This document shows positions 22,216 to 33,230 of a DNA stretch of 64,000 nt, one piece after another. The translations under genes were made by a program, and so were the position numbers. Under the pieces are notes generated by a model. It was not told the DNA's origin. It saw nothing but the letters and a program-made list of their open reading frames with translations, and searched no databases. This stretch comes from Eustoma russellianum. Taxonomy: Eukaryota; Streptophyta; Magnoliopsida; Gentianales; Gentianaceae. How positions within the stretch are numbered: the first letter of the stretch is position 1; each line of letters starts with the position of its first letter. The stretch lies in the NCBI GenBank assembly GCA_036186865.1, contig AP025040.1, forward strand, positions 14,898,817 to 14,962,816. The letters are read 5' to 3'.

Positions 22216-22524
22216 TCTTCCATCTCTAACCGAAAAAATGTATCCAAAGGACCCTTCTACGTTGGTGACATAGATGAGGAGTCCGCCACCCTAAGCTCCT
22301 GATCAAAGAGGACTGCCTTTGACACCATGGATGGAAAATTTTGCCTTACTAAGAGGCAAAGAGAAGCGATGGAGGGCATTGGTGAAATCAGTGGTGTCAC
22401 TCTGCTTGTTAAGTTAGCGGCTACACAGCCGAAGTCTTCTCTAGACAGCAGCCTGCCATTTCTTTCTTTTCACATACTGTAGATTACACCACTCTTTCTT
22501 TTGGTCCTGTAGGTAGAGGTTCAC
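22216..22524 (+). pseudogene. Interrupted gag-like gene, fragment 1
   Basis: ATG at 22216 opens MSSISNRKNVSKGPFYVGDI, with a stop after about 30 codons (near 22302). Later frames give VTLLVKLAATQPKSSLDSSL and then LSFGPVGRG up to the TTCAC insertion site of the solo LTR. The CT-rich leader upstream is split by the CACTA element at CTT. With the later fragments it resembles the gag-like protein of 'putative gypsy type' plant elements. The family assignment is tentative; the continuity across insertion sites is seen directly. Confidence 0.5.
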
Positions 22525-23342
22525 TGTTACGTACGTGGATTAAAAAGAAAAAAAATAATAAATGTGTTAGTTAAAATATCTACTTACACAAAAAAAAATG
22601 CATTAAATGTTATTAAAAAAATGGCAGCCGTTGTTGGGGAAATTGGTCAACCCCCCACTATTCCACTCCCCCAATCTTTGCCCAAATATCTCCCCCACTC
22701 CCCAAATACCCGGCCACCCCTCTCCCCTTTAAAAAAAAACAGTTTCCAGCAAACCCCACCCCATTCTCCTTTTATGACGAAGCACAACACACACAAGAAA
22801 GAAGAATTTTTCCCTGCCTAAACCCATGCTGCCAAAGAGAATGCAATAGGAGAAAAGAAAGAAAATATAATTATTGGCTTCAATCAGTCTGAACTTCGTT
22901 TACGGTATAGTATACCCGAATCGATCTAAGTAACCCTACTATATTTGCTATGCTTTTGCAAAAATTATATGATTATATTTTCGGTACCAATCATGGATCA
23001 TGCGCTCGTATAATTGTTTGCATAGATGAATGTATGTATATGTATATGTGGTGTGCACCGATTTTATATATGTATACATAATTTGTACCGTGTGCAAGTA
23101 TGCGTGTATATAACCACAAATAAGGATCGATATACATATATATATACGTTGGACTAATTACATGTTTTGCTTACAAATGTTAAACTGGCAATGTGGTAGA
23201 ATAAGTAAGCAATGGCGGAATTCTTATGCACATAATAATTGGGGTTAGAATGTTTACAATATTAAGGGTGAATGCTTCGTGATGTGTGTGCTTGTAAAGT
23301 TATATTTTCGGTTGGTAACGACAGGTAGCAGCCAAATCTTGA

Positions 23343-23346
<4 letters not shown>

Positions 23347-23405
<59 letters not shown>

Positions 23406-23408
23406 GTA

Positions 23409-23441
<33 letters not shown>

Positions 23442-23456
23442 ATGTATATATATATA
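23347..23456. repeat. TA / TGTA microsatellite
   Basis: (TA)n followed by (TGTA)n inside the solo LTR. Y/I/C-rich reading frames over it are not genes. Confidence 0.95.
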
Positions 23457-24159
23457 TGGACAAGCTGTGAATTTATTTAGGTGTTGTATGCCAAGTGTAA
23501 AAGAGGTATGTGAAATTAAGGGATTGTGGTTACCTGTGTGTGCCGAGGCAGTGGTGCAATTGTGGAGTGGTGTGTGTATTTCGGCCTGCGGTGATAAGTG
23601 ATACATATATGTCCATATGTATAGGCTGTTATATTATATATATGTTGATGAATTGTAAAATTCTGTGGGTTTTGTTATGGATATATTGGAATCTCAAGGA
23701 TAAACATGTTGATATACATTGTAGAGATAGATATCATATTAGATGTGGATATCCAAAGTATTATATCTTTTGTATTATTCAAATAGTTTGTCCAGGTTTA
23801 TCTTCATTCCATTGAGTCCTATAAATAGGACCACATATCATATATGAAAGACACACCTTTGAGATACAAATTTCTCTTGTTTCTCTTTACTATACTTGCT
23901 TGAGTTTATAACACGTTATCAGCACGAGCCAATCCTAAGTGGAACAAGGTGGAGCGTCAATCCTTGATTTGCCGAAGTTTCAGTTCGACCTAATTACAAA
24001 AATCTCATATTACCTCCTTTCGCTCAATTTAGGTAAAATCATGTTTCGTGCTTTTTTTTTCATATACAAGTTCAGTTTTTTTTTTTTTACTTTTACCTAT
24101 GAAAACAGACATTTACAACCATGTCTTCATCATTATAAGATTTTGACATTGCATGAAGC

Positions 24160-24478
24160 AAGCTGTGAATACATTTGGTTGAGGTCGACGATTCAGCATA
24201 TTGAAGACACCGACAACAATGTTTGAGGATCATGAAAGATGTATTGTTCAAGTTGAAAATGGCTACATCCAAGAAGAATGAAGCATATATCATCAAAGTT
24301 CTTGTACACTTATGACCTCGAGAAGAACGATGATATTTATATCCTGCAGATACAATCGAACCAGAATTTTGCCGACTTGTTCACGAAAGCACTACCAACG
24401 ACTACATTTAAAGAGATGGTCTACAACATCGAAATGCGTCGACTCAAAGATCTCTTGCCAGCATCAGGGGGAGTGTGA
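24160..24478 (+). pseudogene. C-terminal end of copia RNase H
   Basis: The frame has FADLFTKALPTTTFKEMVYN followed by a MRRLKDL motif, the conserved end of Ale/Retrofit copia polyproteins. Upstream, CIVQVENGYI and KHISSKF are visible with stops and a frameshift. Protease, integrase and RT are absent. Confidence 0.8.
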
Positions 24479-24692
24479 TTACTACATGCACACTGTACTC
24501 TTTTTCCTTCGTCCAAGTTTTTTATCCCACAGGGTTTTTCTTGGCAAGTTTTTAACGAGGCAGTGTATCACACTTACCGATTTTTACGAATATGTACTCT
24601 TTTTCCTTCGACCAAGTTTTTATCCCACTGGGTTTTTCTTGGCAAGGTTTTAATGAGGCATATTCTATAAAGTTTGGATATTCAAGGGGGAG
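24479..24692 (+). repeat. Two direct repeats before the copia 3' LTR
   Basis: 'gtactctttttccttcg' to 'ttcttggcaag...aatgaggca' occurs twice, about 110 bases apart. Such pairs are commonly present in the 3' non-coding part of this copia type. Confidence 0.75.
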
Positions 24693-25513
24693 TGTTATGG
24701 ATATATTGGAATCTCAAGGATAAACATGTTGATATACATTGTAGAGATAGATATCATATTAGATGTGGATATCCAAAGTATTATATCTTTTGTATTATTC
24801 AAATAGTTTGTCCAGGTTTATCTTCATTCCATTGAGTCCTATAAATAGGACCACATATCATATATGAAAGACACACCTTTGAGATACAAATTTCTCTTGT
24901 TTCTCTTTACTTTAAGCATGTGAGGCCGAAAGCAATTGTTAAAAATTGTTAATATGTTCTTTTCGGTCTTCCTCCAGTGATAGTAGGGCGAGTTGCAAGT
25001 ATAAGAATTGGTAAACTATAAGAATGAAAAAAAATTGTTGTCATTTGTTTCGGTGGTACTGGGTGCATGGATTTATAATAATGTGTATACCATTGTGTAC
25101 ATAAATGCTTGTGAGTTGTTATCCTACAATAGTTTTGCCAAGGATAAAGGTTGGACATGGGTGCTGGTTGTTTCAATTGGAAGATTACATTGTGAAGCAA
25201 GTTTGTAAGTGGTCTATCTATACTCGTTATGTTGTCATGCATCAGAAGTAAGTGGTCTATTTGTGCTCGTTATGTTTATCATGCATTAGTGTGTTGTTGG
25301 TTGCATATCTATAAATGGATTTTCTCTATATGTGAGTTGTGTGTATATGTGAGACATGTATGTAAATTGGGTGTATGTAGGGTCGTACGATTTCAATGCA
25401 TATTGTATATGTATATGGATGTGTGGGGGTATACATACACGTATATATGCACGTGTGTGGGCGCGAGCATATGTATGAGTATGAATACACCAGATTACGT
25501 ATGATATGCATTT

Positions 25514-25537
25514 GCATTCATGGCACGAGCATTGCAT
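25514..25537 (+). promoter_or_regulatory. 24-nt block shared by four gypsy LTRs
   Basis: Begins GCATTCATGGCACGAG and ends CATTGCAT. The identical 24 bases occur at 35064-35087 (+), 46258-46281 (-) and 54895-54918 (-), in LTRs that otherwise differ by many substitutions and indels. Function unknown; see findings. Confidence 0.6.
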
Positions 25538-25566
25538 TGCATGGAAATTGATGAATATTGATGGAT

Positions 25567-25714
25567 GGCAGGCTGCGTCTAATATGGGCGCAGGTGCCGA
25601 GGACGGCAGGCTGCGTCTAAATGGGCGCAGGTGTCGGGGACGTCAGGCTGGGTCTAAATGGGCACGGGTGTCGACAACGGCAGACTGTGTCTAACATGGG
25701 CACAGGTGTCGGGG
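25567..25714 (+). repeat. Four tandem ~37-bp repeats in the solo LTR
   Basis: Unit of the form GGCAGGCTGCGTCTAAATGG followed by GCGCAGGTGTCGGGGAC, four copies with a few substitutions. Not seen in the related LTRs at 33.4 and 45.6 kb. Confidence 0.85.
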
Positions 25715-26519
25715 TAATAGACTCTATCACCATTAGGTCCCGGGATCATGCATTGCACTGTAGAGATATATGCATCGTGCATGGCATGTCGTTTGTTGCG
25801 CGTGACACGTAGAGAGGGGCATGCATCATGAAGTTGCGCATTATTATGTGGAGTGACTTACCTTCCTCAGTTTATCTACTTCATTGGTATGTATTGTTCT
25901 CTTCTTTGTTATGTGATTATCTGTTTGTTGTGTATCTCGTATTTGAGAAGAGCATGCATCACGGTAATTGAGGTTGAGTTGATGAATTATTTATTTTGTG
26001 TTTTGAAGTGTTAACCGTTAAGATAATTAAGTGAAATTGTGGACTAAGGACATGTATGTTAACTATAAAGGTTATTTGTATTTTCTTCTGCATGTATGAT
26101 TTCTATAACAAGTATATGTAGGTTGCTTACTGAGCCCATTGATTTTGGCTCACACCACCATTCACCAGTTTTGCAGGCATGAGAAGTTAAGGTATGCTTA
26201 CACAGGAGTTGGTATACCGTGGAAGATCGAGACGTGAGATCGAGTCTAAAATATTTAGAAAAGAATTTCGAGGTTTATGTATTTTTGAGATTAGTGTTTA
26301 CATACCATTGACTATTGTGTTGATGAGAAATTCTTAGACATTGTATTAATGATGATGATTATTTTATCGAGGATTTTAGTAATGACTTCCGCTGACATCG
26401 ATTTACGTTATTATGACGACGTGAGTTGATTTGTATCGTCGCCTTGTAGTTTTCTTAGTAGACTACGGCGGGTGCACTGTTCCCGAAGTTAGGGCTCGGG
26501 AGCGGGGCGCTACATTCAC

Positions 26520-26728
26520 CTTCTAAGTTAGTTCAACAAACCTACTACATCCTGAATAAGGCCAACCTAGTGCGCATCTGCAAGGTTTACCAAATAGATT
26601 GCACCATGTTTGACCTAATTTTATCTCTCCCTGTTTGGGCAGACTATGACCGCCTCATAAGGGTATGAGGCTATGTACAAAGAATTCTTTATGGCTGGTC
26701 TGTGTCTATCCATTCTAGATATTCTATT
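26520..26728 (+). pseudogene. Interrupted gag-like gene, fragment 2
   Basis: Continues from fragment 1 after the solo LTR: SKLVQQTYYILNKANLVRIC, then VWADYDRLIRV, and in a shifted frame AMYKEFFMAGLCLSILDIL up to the CTATT site of the copia. The same frame goes on at 32912 with SAQIVPVDVQRSYHN, which shows that the copia split a reading frame. The F-x-x-G-[LV]-x-L-x-I-x-x-I/L-L pattern is like plant gypsy-type gag proteins. Confidence 0.55.
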
Positions 26729-27620
26729 TGTTGGAAAAAGTATGTTAAAATACTTTTAAATACGCTCCAAACTTATATAAAAGCATGTGTAATGTTGTTT
26801 GGGAGTTTGGTTAATGATTTAAACACTTTTAACTTGAAGAATATCACTTGGATCGATCCAAGTATGAGTTGGATCAAACCAAGTGAAATCTGGAATAAAG
26901 TTAAGTGTTCTGGAGGACATGGATCGATCCAAGTAAGGAACATCGATCGATCGATGTATACGTCGATCGATCGATGTGGTGTGTTGCAATACTGGAAGCT
27001 TTCGGTCCAACATAGATCGATCACATCGATCGATCTATGTGACATAGATCGATCGATGTGAACGATCGATGTAAGAACGAAGCATTCTGTCCGACTTCGA
27101 TCGATCACATCGATCAATCAAAGTGACATTGATCGATCGATGTGATCGATCGATGTGCCAACGGACAGAACTTTTCATGCTGAGTTGCATCTTTTGGTCC
27201 ATGAATCATCTTCATTCAAAAGTGAACGTTATACAACTGTCTCTGGGGGTTAGAAAACTGCTGAAAAACATCTTTTAAACATTGTTTTAGAATCCAAAAG
27301 CTTATAAATATAAGGCTTGACTACTTTACACAATATAGAAAATTTTTGCAAAGTTTGAGTATTTTCCTTCAGCAGTTTGCTCATATTCCTCTCTTCTACT
27401 ATCAACTCTTCTCTTTGCAAGTTCATCTTCCTCCGGTAGAGCGAACGAAAGGAAGAAGCCGTTATATCCTTGGAGGCTTGTGCTGCGTAGTTCACCTCGC
27501 TCGTGGTGGAGGTATTTTAGCTTTAAGGACAACAATTTCTGTTGTGCCTCGGCTTTCTGTTATTCTTGTTGCAACCATTTTATCTTGTTTGGTGTCCATA
27601 CCCATACATATTTTCTAACA
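26729..27620 (+). repeat. 5' LTR of the copia, with palindromic GATCGATC array
   Basis: 892 bp. Bases 26847-27160 hold the perfect palindromes ACTTGGATCGATCCAAGT and ACATCGATCGATCGATGT-type units in several copies. The 3' LTR has the same array with different unit numbers. A TATA-like TTATAAATATAAGG lies near 27301, so the array is in the U3 promoter part. Confidence 0.9.
26847..27165. repeat. Array of GATCGATC palindromes
   Basis: About ten GATCGATC-centred sites, many extended to 14-18-nt perfect palindromes (CATCGATCGATCGATG type), separated by 5-30 bases. Each could extrude as a hairpin. Confidence 0.9.
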
Positions 27621-27646
27621 ATCTTAAAGCTGAAATCTGTCTTTGA

Positions 27647-30600
27647 TATGGCTACCAAACATCATGTTGTTCCCGATATGTCCAAGGTAGAACCTTTTGA
27701 TGGCAAATTATTCAAAAGATGGTCAACTAAAGTTTTGTTCTTTCTTGAGATGCTGTTTGTCTCCTACGTGCTCACCAAGGAGAAACCATCAGAAGAAGGA
27801 GAAGCACTCAAGTATGAAGCCGACAATACTACATGCAGGGGTCATATCCTGCATTTCTAGTCAAATTCTCTATTTGACATATATGTCAAGTTCTCATCGG
27901 CCAGGGAAATTTGGAAGGAACTTCAGAACAAGTATGGTTCTGAAGATATTGAAAAACGGAAGTATGTGGTCAGTGACTTTCTCAAATTTCAAATGGTTGA
28001 CCACATACCTATAAACGATCAGATTTATCAGTTTCAGAAATTGGTGGACAATCTAGAACAAGAAGGCATCAAGATAGATGAGACATTCCAGGCTGCCTCC
28101 TTGTTGGAAAAGTTACCTTCTTCTTGGAATAAATATAAGAGTAAACATGATGACGCCAAGCTTACTATGGATGGTGTCATCAAACACATACGTATTGAAG
28201 ACAATAATCGGTTGGAAGATGCAGATGGTGCTGAGAATGTGTCGCAACCAACATTCTGAAGCACAATTCAAAGTCAAAGAGGCCAAAACTCCAGAATTTC
28301 AAAGTACTTCATGACAAAGGTAAGAATTTTATGCAGGGACAAAAGAAGCCCAAAGGAGTATGTTGGGTCTGTGGCAAGGCTGGGCACAAGGCGTTCTTCT
28401 ACAACAAGAGAAAGGGTCAAACAAGTGGCCATGTGAATCTGACGGAGCACGATGCACAAGACAAAGTCAAAGATGAGGAGATCATTGCTGCAGTCGTCGT
28501 GGACGAGGTAAACCTTGTTGGAGGTGCTACAAAACGGGTGGTTGATAACAGAGCCACTAGACACATTGCCACAAATAGAGATCTATTTTTTGACTTTCAA
28601 GAAATAGACAGTGGAGACCAAGTTTTTCTTGGGGATGCACGTGGAACCTGTGTACTCAGGAAAGGAAAAGTGCTCCTTAAGTTAACTTCGGAAAAAAGAC
28701 TGGAATTGAGTAATGTGATCTATGTTCCTACTATACGTATGAACTTGATTTCTGGAGCATTTCTAAACAAGGCTAATCTTAAACTTGTTTTTTATTCTGA
28801 TAAATTAGTGCTCACTAGGAATTGAGAATTCATCGGGAAGGGGTTTTGTAATGCTGGATTATTTGTTGGATTCTTATGACATTTGGTATGCTAGACTAGG
28901 CCATGTTAATCTTGATGCCTTAAAAAGATTGAAAAGCATGAATGTCATATCTATAGAAAATGAAGATAAGTTGGATATATGTGAATATTGTGTTGAAGCA
29001 AAGCAACATAAGAAACCGTTTAAAAGTGTTGAAAGAGTTTTAAATAAACTAGATCTCATTCATAGTGACTTAGGTGATTTCAAGAATCATGTAAGTAAAG
29101 GAGGTAAACGATACTATATTACTTTTATTGATGATTATTCTAGGTTCACTAGAGTATACTTGCTAAGTCATAAGGATGAGGCTGAGGAAATGTTCAAGAA
29201 GTTTAAGAATGAAGTAGAGAATCAATTGAAAGGAAAATCAAACGATTAAGGTCCGATAGAGGAGGTGAGTACATGACTACTTCATTACAAAAGTTTTGTG
29301 AAGACATGGCATAATTCATGAAGTAACTCCGCCTTACTCTCCACAATCTAATGGTGTAGTAAAGAGAAAAAATAGAACCCTTAAGAATATGATGAATGCT
29401 ATGCTCATTAGTTCCAGTTTACCAAATAATTTGTGGGGTGAGGCTATTCTTTGTGCTTGCCATATATTGAATAGAATACCTCACAAAAAGACCAATAAAA
29501 CCCCTTACGAATTATGGAAAGGTTATCCTCCCAACTTAGGATACTTGAAAGTGTGGGGATGTTTGGCAAAAGTTGGTATTCCTGAATTTCAGAGAAATAA
29601 GATAGGACCAAAAACGAAAGACGGTGTGTTCATAAGATATGCTCAAAACAGCACGGTATATAGGTTTATGATTATTGAGAATTCTACTATTGTAGAACCA
29701 AAAGATGCTGAATTCTTCGAGACTGTTTTTCCTATGAAACAACAACATGATTCGGGCCGCTTCGTTTATGAAAAAGGTGAATCTAGTAAAACTGTAGTCA
29801 ATACAAAACCGGATTCACTAAGAAGTAAAAGGAAAAGGATTGAGAAAACCTTTGGTAATGATTTTACCAAAGTTTTCATCTTAGAAAAAGATCCAAAAAC
29901 TTACCAAGATGCTATGAGATCTGTAGATTCTACATTTTGGAAAGAAGCCATAAACAGCGAGTTAGAGCCAATAATGAGTAATCACACTTGGAAAGTAGTA
30001 GATTTACCTAGAGGTTATAAACCTATAGGGTGTAAGTGGGTGTTTAGAAAGAAGTTGAAGGCGGATGACACCATAGATAAGTTTAAAGCTAGATTAGTGG
30101 CTAAAGGATTTACTCAACAAGAAGGAGTAGATTTCTTTGACACTTATGCACCGGTTGCTTGAATAACAACCATTAGAGTGCTAGTTGCATTAGCTTCTAT
30201 CTATAAGCTTGTAATACATCAAATGGATGTAAAAACTGCGTTTTTGAATGGGGATTTAGATGAAGAAATCTACATGAAACAACCTGAAGAGATGATTGTT
30301 AAAGGGCAAGAACACAAAGTATGTAGATTAAGGAAATCTTTGTATGGTTTGAAACAGACCCCTAAGCAATGGCATGAGAAATTTGATAATGCTTTGATAG
30401 CAAATGCCTATGTAGTAAATGAAAGTGATAGATGTGTTTATAGCAAGTTTGAAAATCTTGATGGTGTAATTATTTGCTTATATGTTGATGACATATTGAT
30501 ATTTGGTACGAATTTAGATATTGTTAATAAAACCAAATTGTTTTTATCATCAGTTTTTGATATGAAAGATATGGGAAATGCTGACTTTATTCTTGGTCTT

Positions 30601-31408
30601 AAGTTAGTTGAGAAATGTGGGGGTTATATGCTTTGTCAAAGTCATTATGTTGAAAAGTGTTAAAGTAATTTAATCACTTTGATTGCAAAGCTGTAAGTAC
30701 TCCATTTGATCCTAACGGAAGATTAGTAAAGAATAAAGGTGATAGTGTTTCACAATGTGAATATGCAAGAATCATTGGTAGTGTGATGTATTTAATGAAT
30801 TGCACTAGAGCGGATATTGCATATGCTGTGAATAGACTTGCTAGATATACACACAATCCTAGTAATGCTCATTGGTTTGCTTTAAGAAGACTTTTGAGAT
30901 ATCTTAGAGGAACCATAAACATTGGTTTGTTCTTTAGTGGAAATCCTTGTGTGTTAGAAGGATTTTGTGAGGCTAATTGGGTAACGGATAATGATGAAGT
31001 TAACTCAACTAATGGTTATGTGTTTACTTTAGGTGGTAGTGCTATTGCTTGGAAATCATCTAAACAAGCATGTAAAGCAAAGTCAACCATGGAATCTGAA
31101 TTTGTTGCCTTAGAACTTGCATGTACAGAAGCCAAATGGTTTAGGAATTTGCTTATAGATATTCCTTTGTGGACTAAGCCTATGTCTTCTGTGTCTATAC
31201 ATTGTGATTCACAGGCTGCGATTGCTCGAGCATAGAACATAGTTTATAATGAAAAGAGCCGGCATATTCGATTGAGACACAATATTGTGCGAGAGTTGAT
31301 CAGTTTAGGGGTGGTTAACTTGGAGTTTGTAAGATCCGAGTCTAACTTGGCTGATCCTCTGACGAAAGGACTATGTAAAAAGTTGGTCCGTAAAACATCG
31401 AGGGGGAT
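27647..31408 (+). pseudogene. Copia gag-pol polyprotein, broken
   Basis: ATG at 27647. Gag runs to about 28260 with a TAG at 27858. The knuckle CWVCGKAGHKAFFY (about 28363) has lost its last Cys. The protease triad reads DNRA instead of D[ST]GA. The integrase has its zinc region near 28880-29010, HSDLGDFKN, FIDDYSRF, and SDRGGEY in another frame. In the NGV-motif the usual catalytic Glu is Lys (NGVVKRKN). RT has KWVFRKK, MDVKTAFLNGDL and LYVDDILIFG; RNase H has [26 protein letters not shown] and ADPLTKGL. Frames change near 28260, 28830, 29250 and 30670, and single stops sit at about 30160 and 31233. The lesions rule out function. Confidence 0.92.
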
Positions 31409-32017
31409 GTGACTTGTTCCATTCAAAATGGATTCTGTGTGACGGCAACCCAACCCACTATTAGCAGAGATCCTACAAACAGGGTTCAATGTGGTAATAA
31501 CGAGTCACAGAAGAATCCTACTTAGCACTATCAATATGTCTCTCCTTATGGTGTTGTTGAATGTAGTGCTCGCTGCAAGTAATTGAGGGTGAGATTCTTA
31601 GAATCTCTTAATGGAATCCATAGTCATGATATATGATGGTGTGAGCAGTGCACATTTGATGAATTCTACCTATATAAGCGTGGAAGTGGTGCCGCTTCCT
31701 ATGAGGGTTTGGAACAACTCATTAGAGTCCTTATGAAAACCTGGGACTGGGAGCATGGCCGATTTTGCACCACATCGCGAACTTGCCTGAAGCTAGCCAA
31801 TGATATGTCGGTTGTAAGTTTATATAAACAATAGCGAGGTAAGATTCAAGACGTTAATGTCATCTTATTTCTGTTTATATACTTCTTCTTGCACTAAGTG
31901 GCAATTCGAGACGCGAGTCATTGTCCATTATGTATCGCTGTCTTCATTTGATAGTAAAGAGGTTAGTTTATTAACGTTCAAGAATTTTTATATATAAGTT
32001 TGGATCGTGTGGGGAAT
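31409..32017 (+). other. Long 3' non-coding region of the copia
   Basis: No ORF. Contains 'gacggcaacccaaccc' soon after pol and ends with the polypurine tract. Long 3' untranslated regions of this sort exist in some plant copia lineages. Confidence 0.6.
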
Positions 32018-32906
32018 TGTTGGAAAAAGTATGTTAAAATACTTTTAAATATGCTCCAAACTTATATAAAAGCATGTGTAATGTTGTTTGAGAGTTTGGT
32101 TAATGATTTGAACACTTTTAACTTAAAGAATATCACTTGGATCGATCCAAGTATGAGTTGGATCGAACCAAGTGAAATCTAGAATAAAGTTAAGTGTTCT
32201 GGAGGACATGGATCGATCCAAGTAAGGAACATCGATCGTTAAGTGTTCTTGAGGACATGGATCGATCCAAGTAAGGAACATCGATCGATCGATGTGGTGT
32301 GTTGCAATACTGGAAGCTTTCGGTCCAACATAGAATGATCACATCGATCGATCTATGTGACATAGATCGATCGATGTAAGGCCGAAGCATTCTGTCTGAC
32401 TTCGATCGATCACATTGATCGATCGATGTGATTGATCGATGTGCCAACGGACAGAACTTTTCATGCTGAGTTGCATCTTTTGGTCCATGAATCATCTCCC
32501 TTCAAAAGTGAACGTTATGCAACTGTCTCTGGGGGTTAGAAAACTACTGAGAAACATCTTTTAAACATTGTTTTAGAATCCTAAAGCTTATAAATATAAG
32601 GCTGGACTACTTTACACAATGTAGAAAATTTTTGCAAAGTTTGAGTATTTTCCTTCAGCAGTTTGCTCATCTTCCTCTCTTCTACTATTAACTCTTCTCT
32701 TTGCAAGTTCATCTTCCTCTCGTAGAGCGAACGAAAGGATGAAGCCGTTATATAATAGGAGGCTTGTGCCGCGTAGTTCACCTCGCTCGTGGTGGAGGCA
32801 GTTTAGCTTTAAGGACAACAACTTTTGTTGTGTCTCGGCTTTCTGTTATTCTTGTTGCAACCATTTTATCTTGTTTGGTGTCCATAACCATACATATTTT
32901 CTAACA
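32018..32906 (+). repeat. 3' LTR of the copia, with palindromic array
   Basis: 889 bp. Same ends as the 5' LTR. Its array (about 32137-32445) has a duplicated 'gttaagtgttct...acatcgatcg' segment of about 57 bp absent from the 5' LTR and lacks other units, so array units have been gained and lost since insertion. Confidence 0.9.
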
Positions 32907-32911
32907 CTATT

Positions 32912-33230
32912 ATCAGCTCAGATTGTCCCAGTTGATGTCCAACGGTCTTATCACAATCTTTTGCTATCTAGTTTTCCTTAGGTCTATTTAGATTGTCTTT
33001 GAACTCCAAATATTTAAGGGCTTCTTTTTTGCAAATCTTCTGAGAGCTCGTTCTACTTTAGCAAGAGAACTTTGAATAAATAATTGCAATTAATCTCAAA
33101 CATGCCAAACCTCGAATAAGCATTAGAAATGTAGATTCTTCTATGTGAAGAAGGTTGGTGTGATCAGCACTGATGTGTGGCAGACTTCCAAAGCCCAACA
33201 CCCACCACAGAGGGGCTGATAAGGGCTACT
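32912..33230 (+). pseudogene. Interrupted gag-like gene, fragment 3
   Basis: Continues the frame of fragment 2 (SAQIVPVDVQRSYHNLLLSS, stop near 32980). Further on FYVKKVGVISTDVWQTSKAQ appears (about 33141-33200), like the W/F-rich middle of plant gypsy-type gag proteins. 33231-33347 is non-coding flank. Confidence 0.5.

Larger units (their letters stand above)
23673..24911 (+). mobile_element. Copia deletion derivative with identical short LTRs
   Basis: 5' LTR 23673-23913 (241 bp, TGTTATGG to TTATAACA, with a TATA-like CTATAAATAGG) and a 3' LTR at 24693-24911 that is identical over its 219 bases but cut short before its end. The 5' LTR is followed by CGTTATCAGCACGAG, the primer-binding region usual for Ale/Retrofit-type copias. 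The 3' LTR is preceded by the polypurine tract AAGGGGGAG. Only the end of pol is left between them. No TSD is visible because the right end is missing. Confidence 0.85.
22525..26514 (+). mobile_element. Solo gypsy LTR (TSD TTCAC), holding a copia fragment
   Basis: It starts TGTTACGTACG at 22525 and ends GGAGCGGGGCGCTACA at 26514, flanked by a perfect 5-bp TSD TTCAC (22520-22524, 26515-26519). Its end matches the ends of the LTRs at 33.4-39.0 kb, 45.6 kb and 51.3 kb. Without the copia piece at 23673-24911 it is about 2.75 kb. No internal region or second LTR lies beside it, so it is a solo LTR left by LTR-LTR recombination. Confidence 0.85.
26729..32906 (+). mobile_element. Full-length Ty1/copia retrotransposon (TSD CTATT)
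   Basis: LTRs at 26729-27620 and 32018-32906 (TGTTGGAAAA to TTTTCTAACA), with 5-bp TSD CTATT at 26724-26728 and 32907-32911. The order gag-protease-integrase-RT-RNase H is the copia order. The polypurine tract is GTGTGGGGA next to the 3' LTR. No TGGTATCAGAGC follows the 5' LTR. There is an unusually long (about 600 bp) non-coding stretch after pol. Stops and shifts inactivate the polyprotein. It is related to the deleted copia at 35.9-39.0 kb. Confidence 0.95.

Noticed and set aside
23254..23606. Y/I/H-rich minus-strand frames
   Set aside because: TA/TGTA microsatellite inside a solo LTR.
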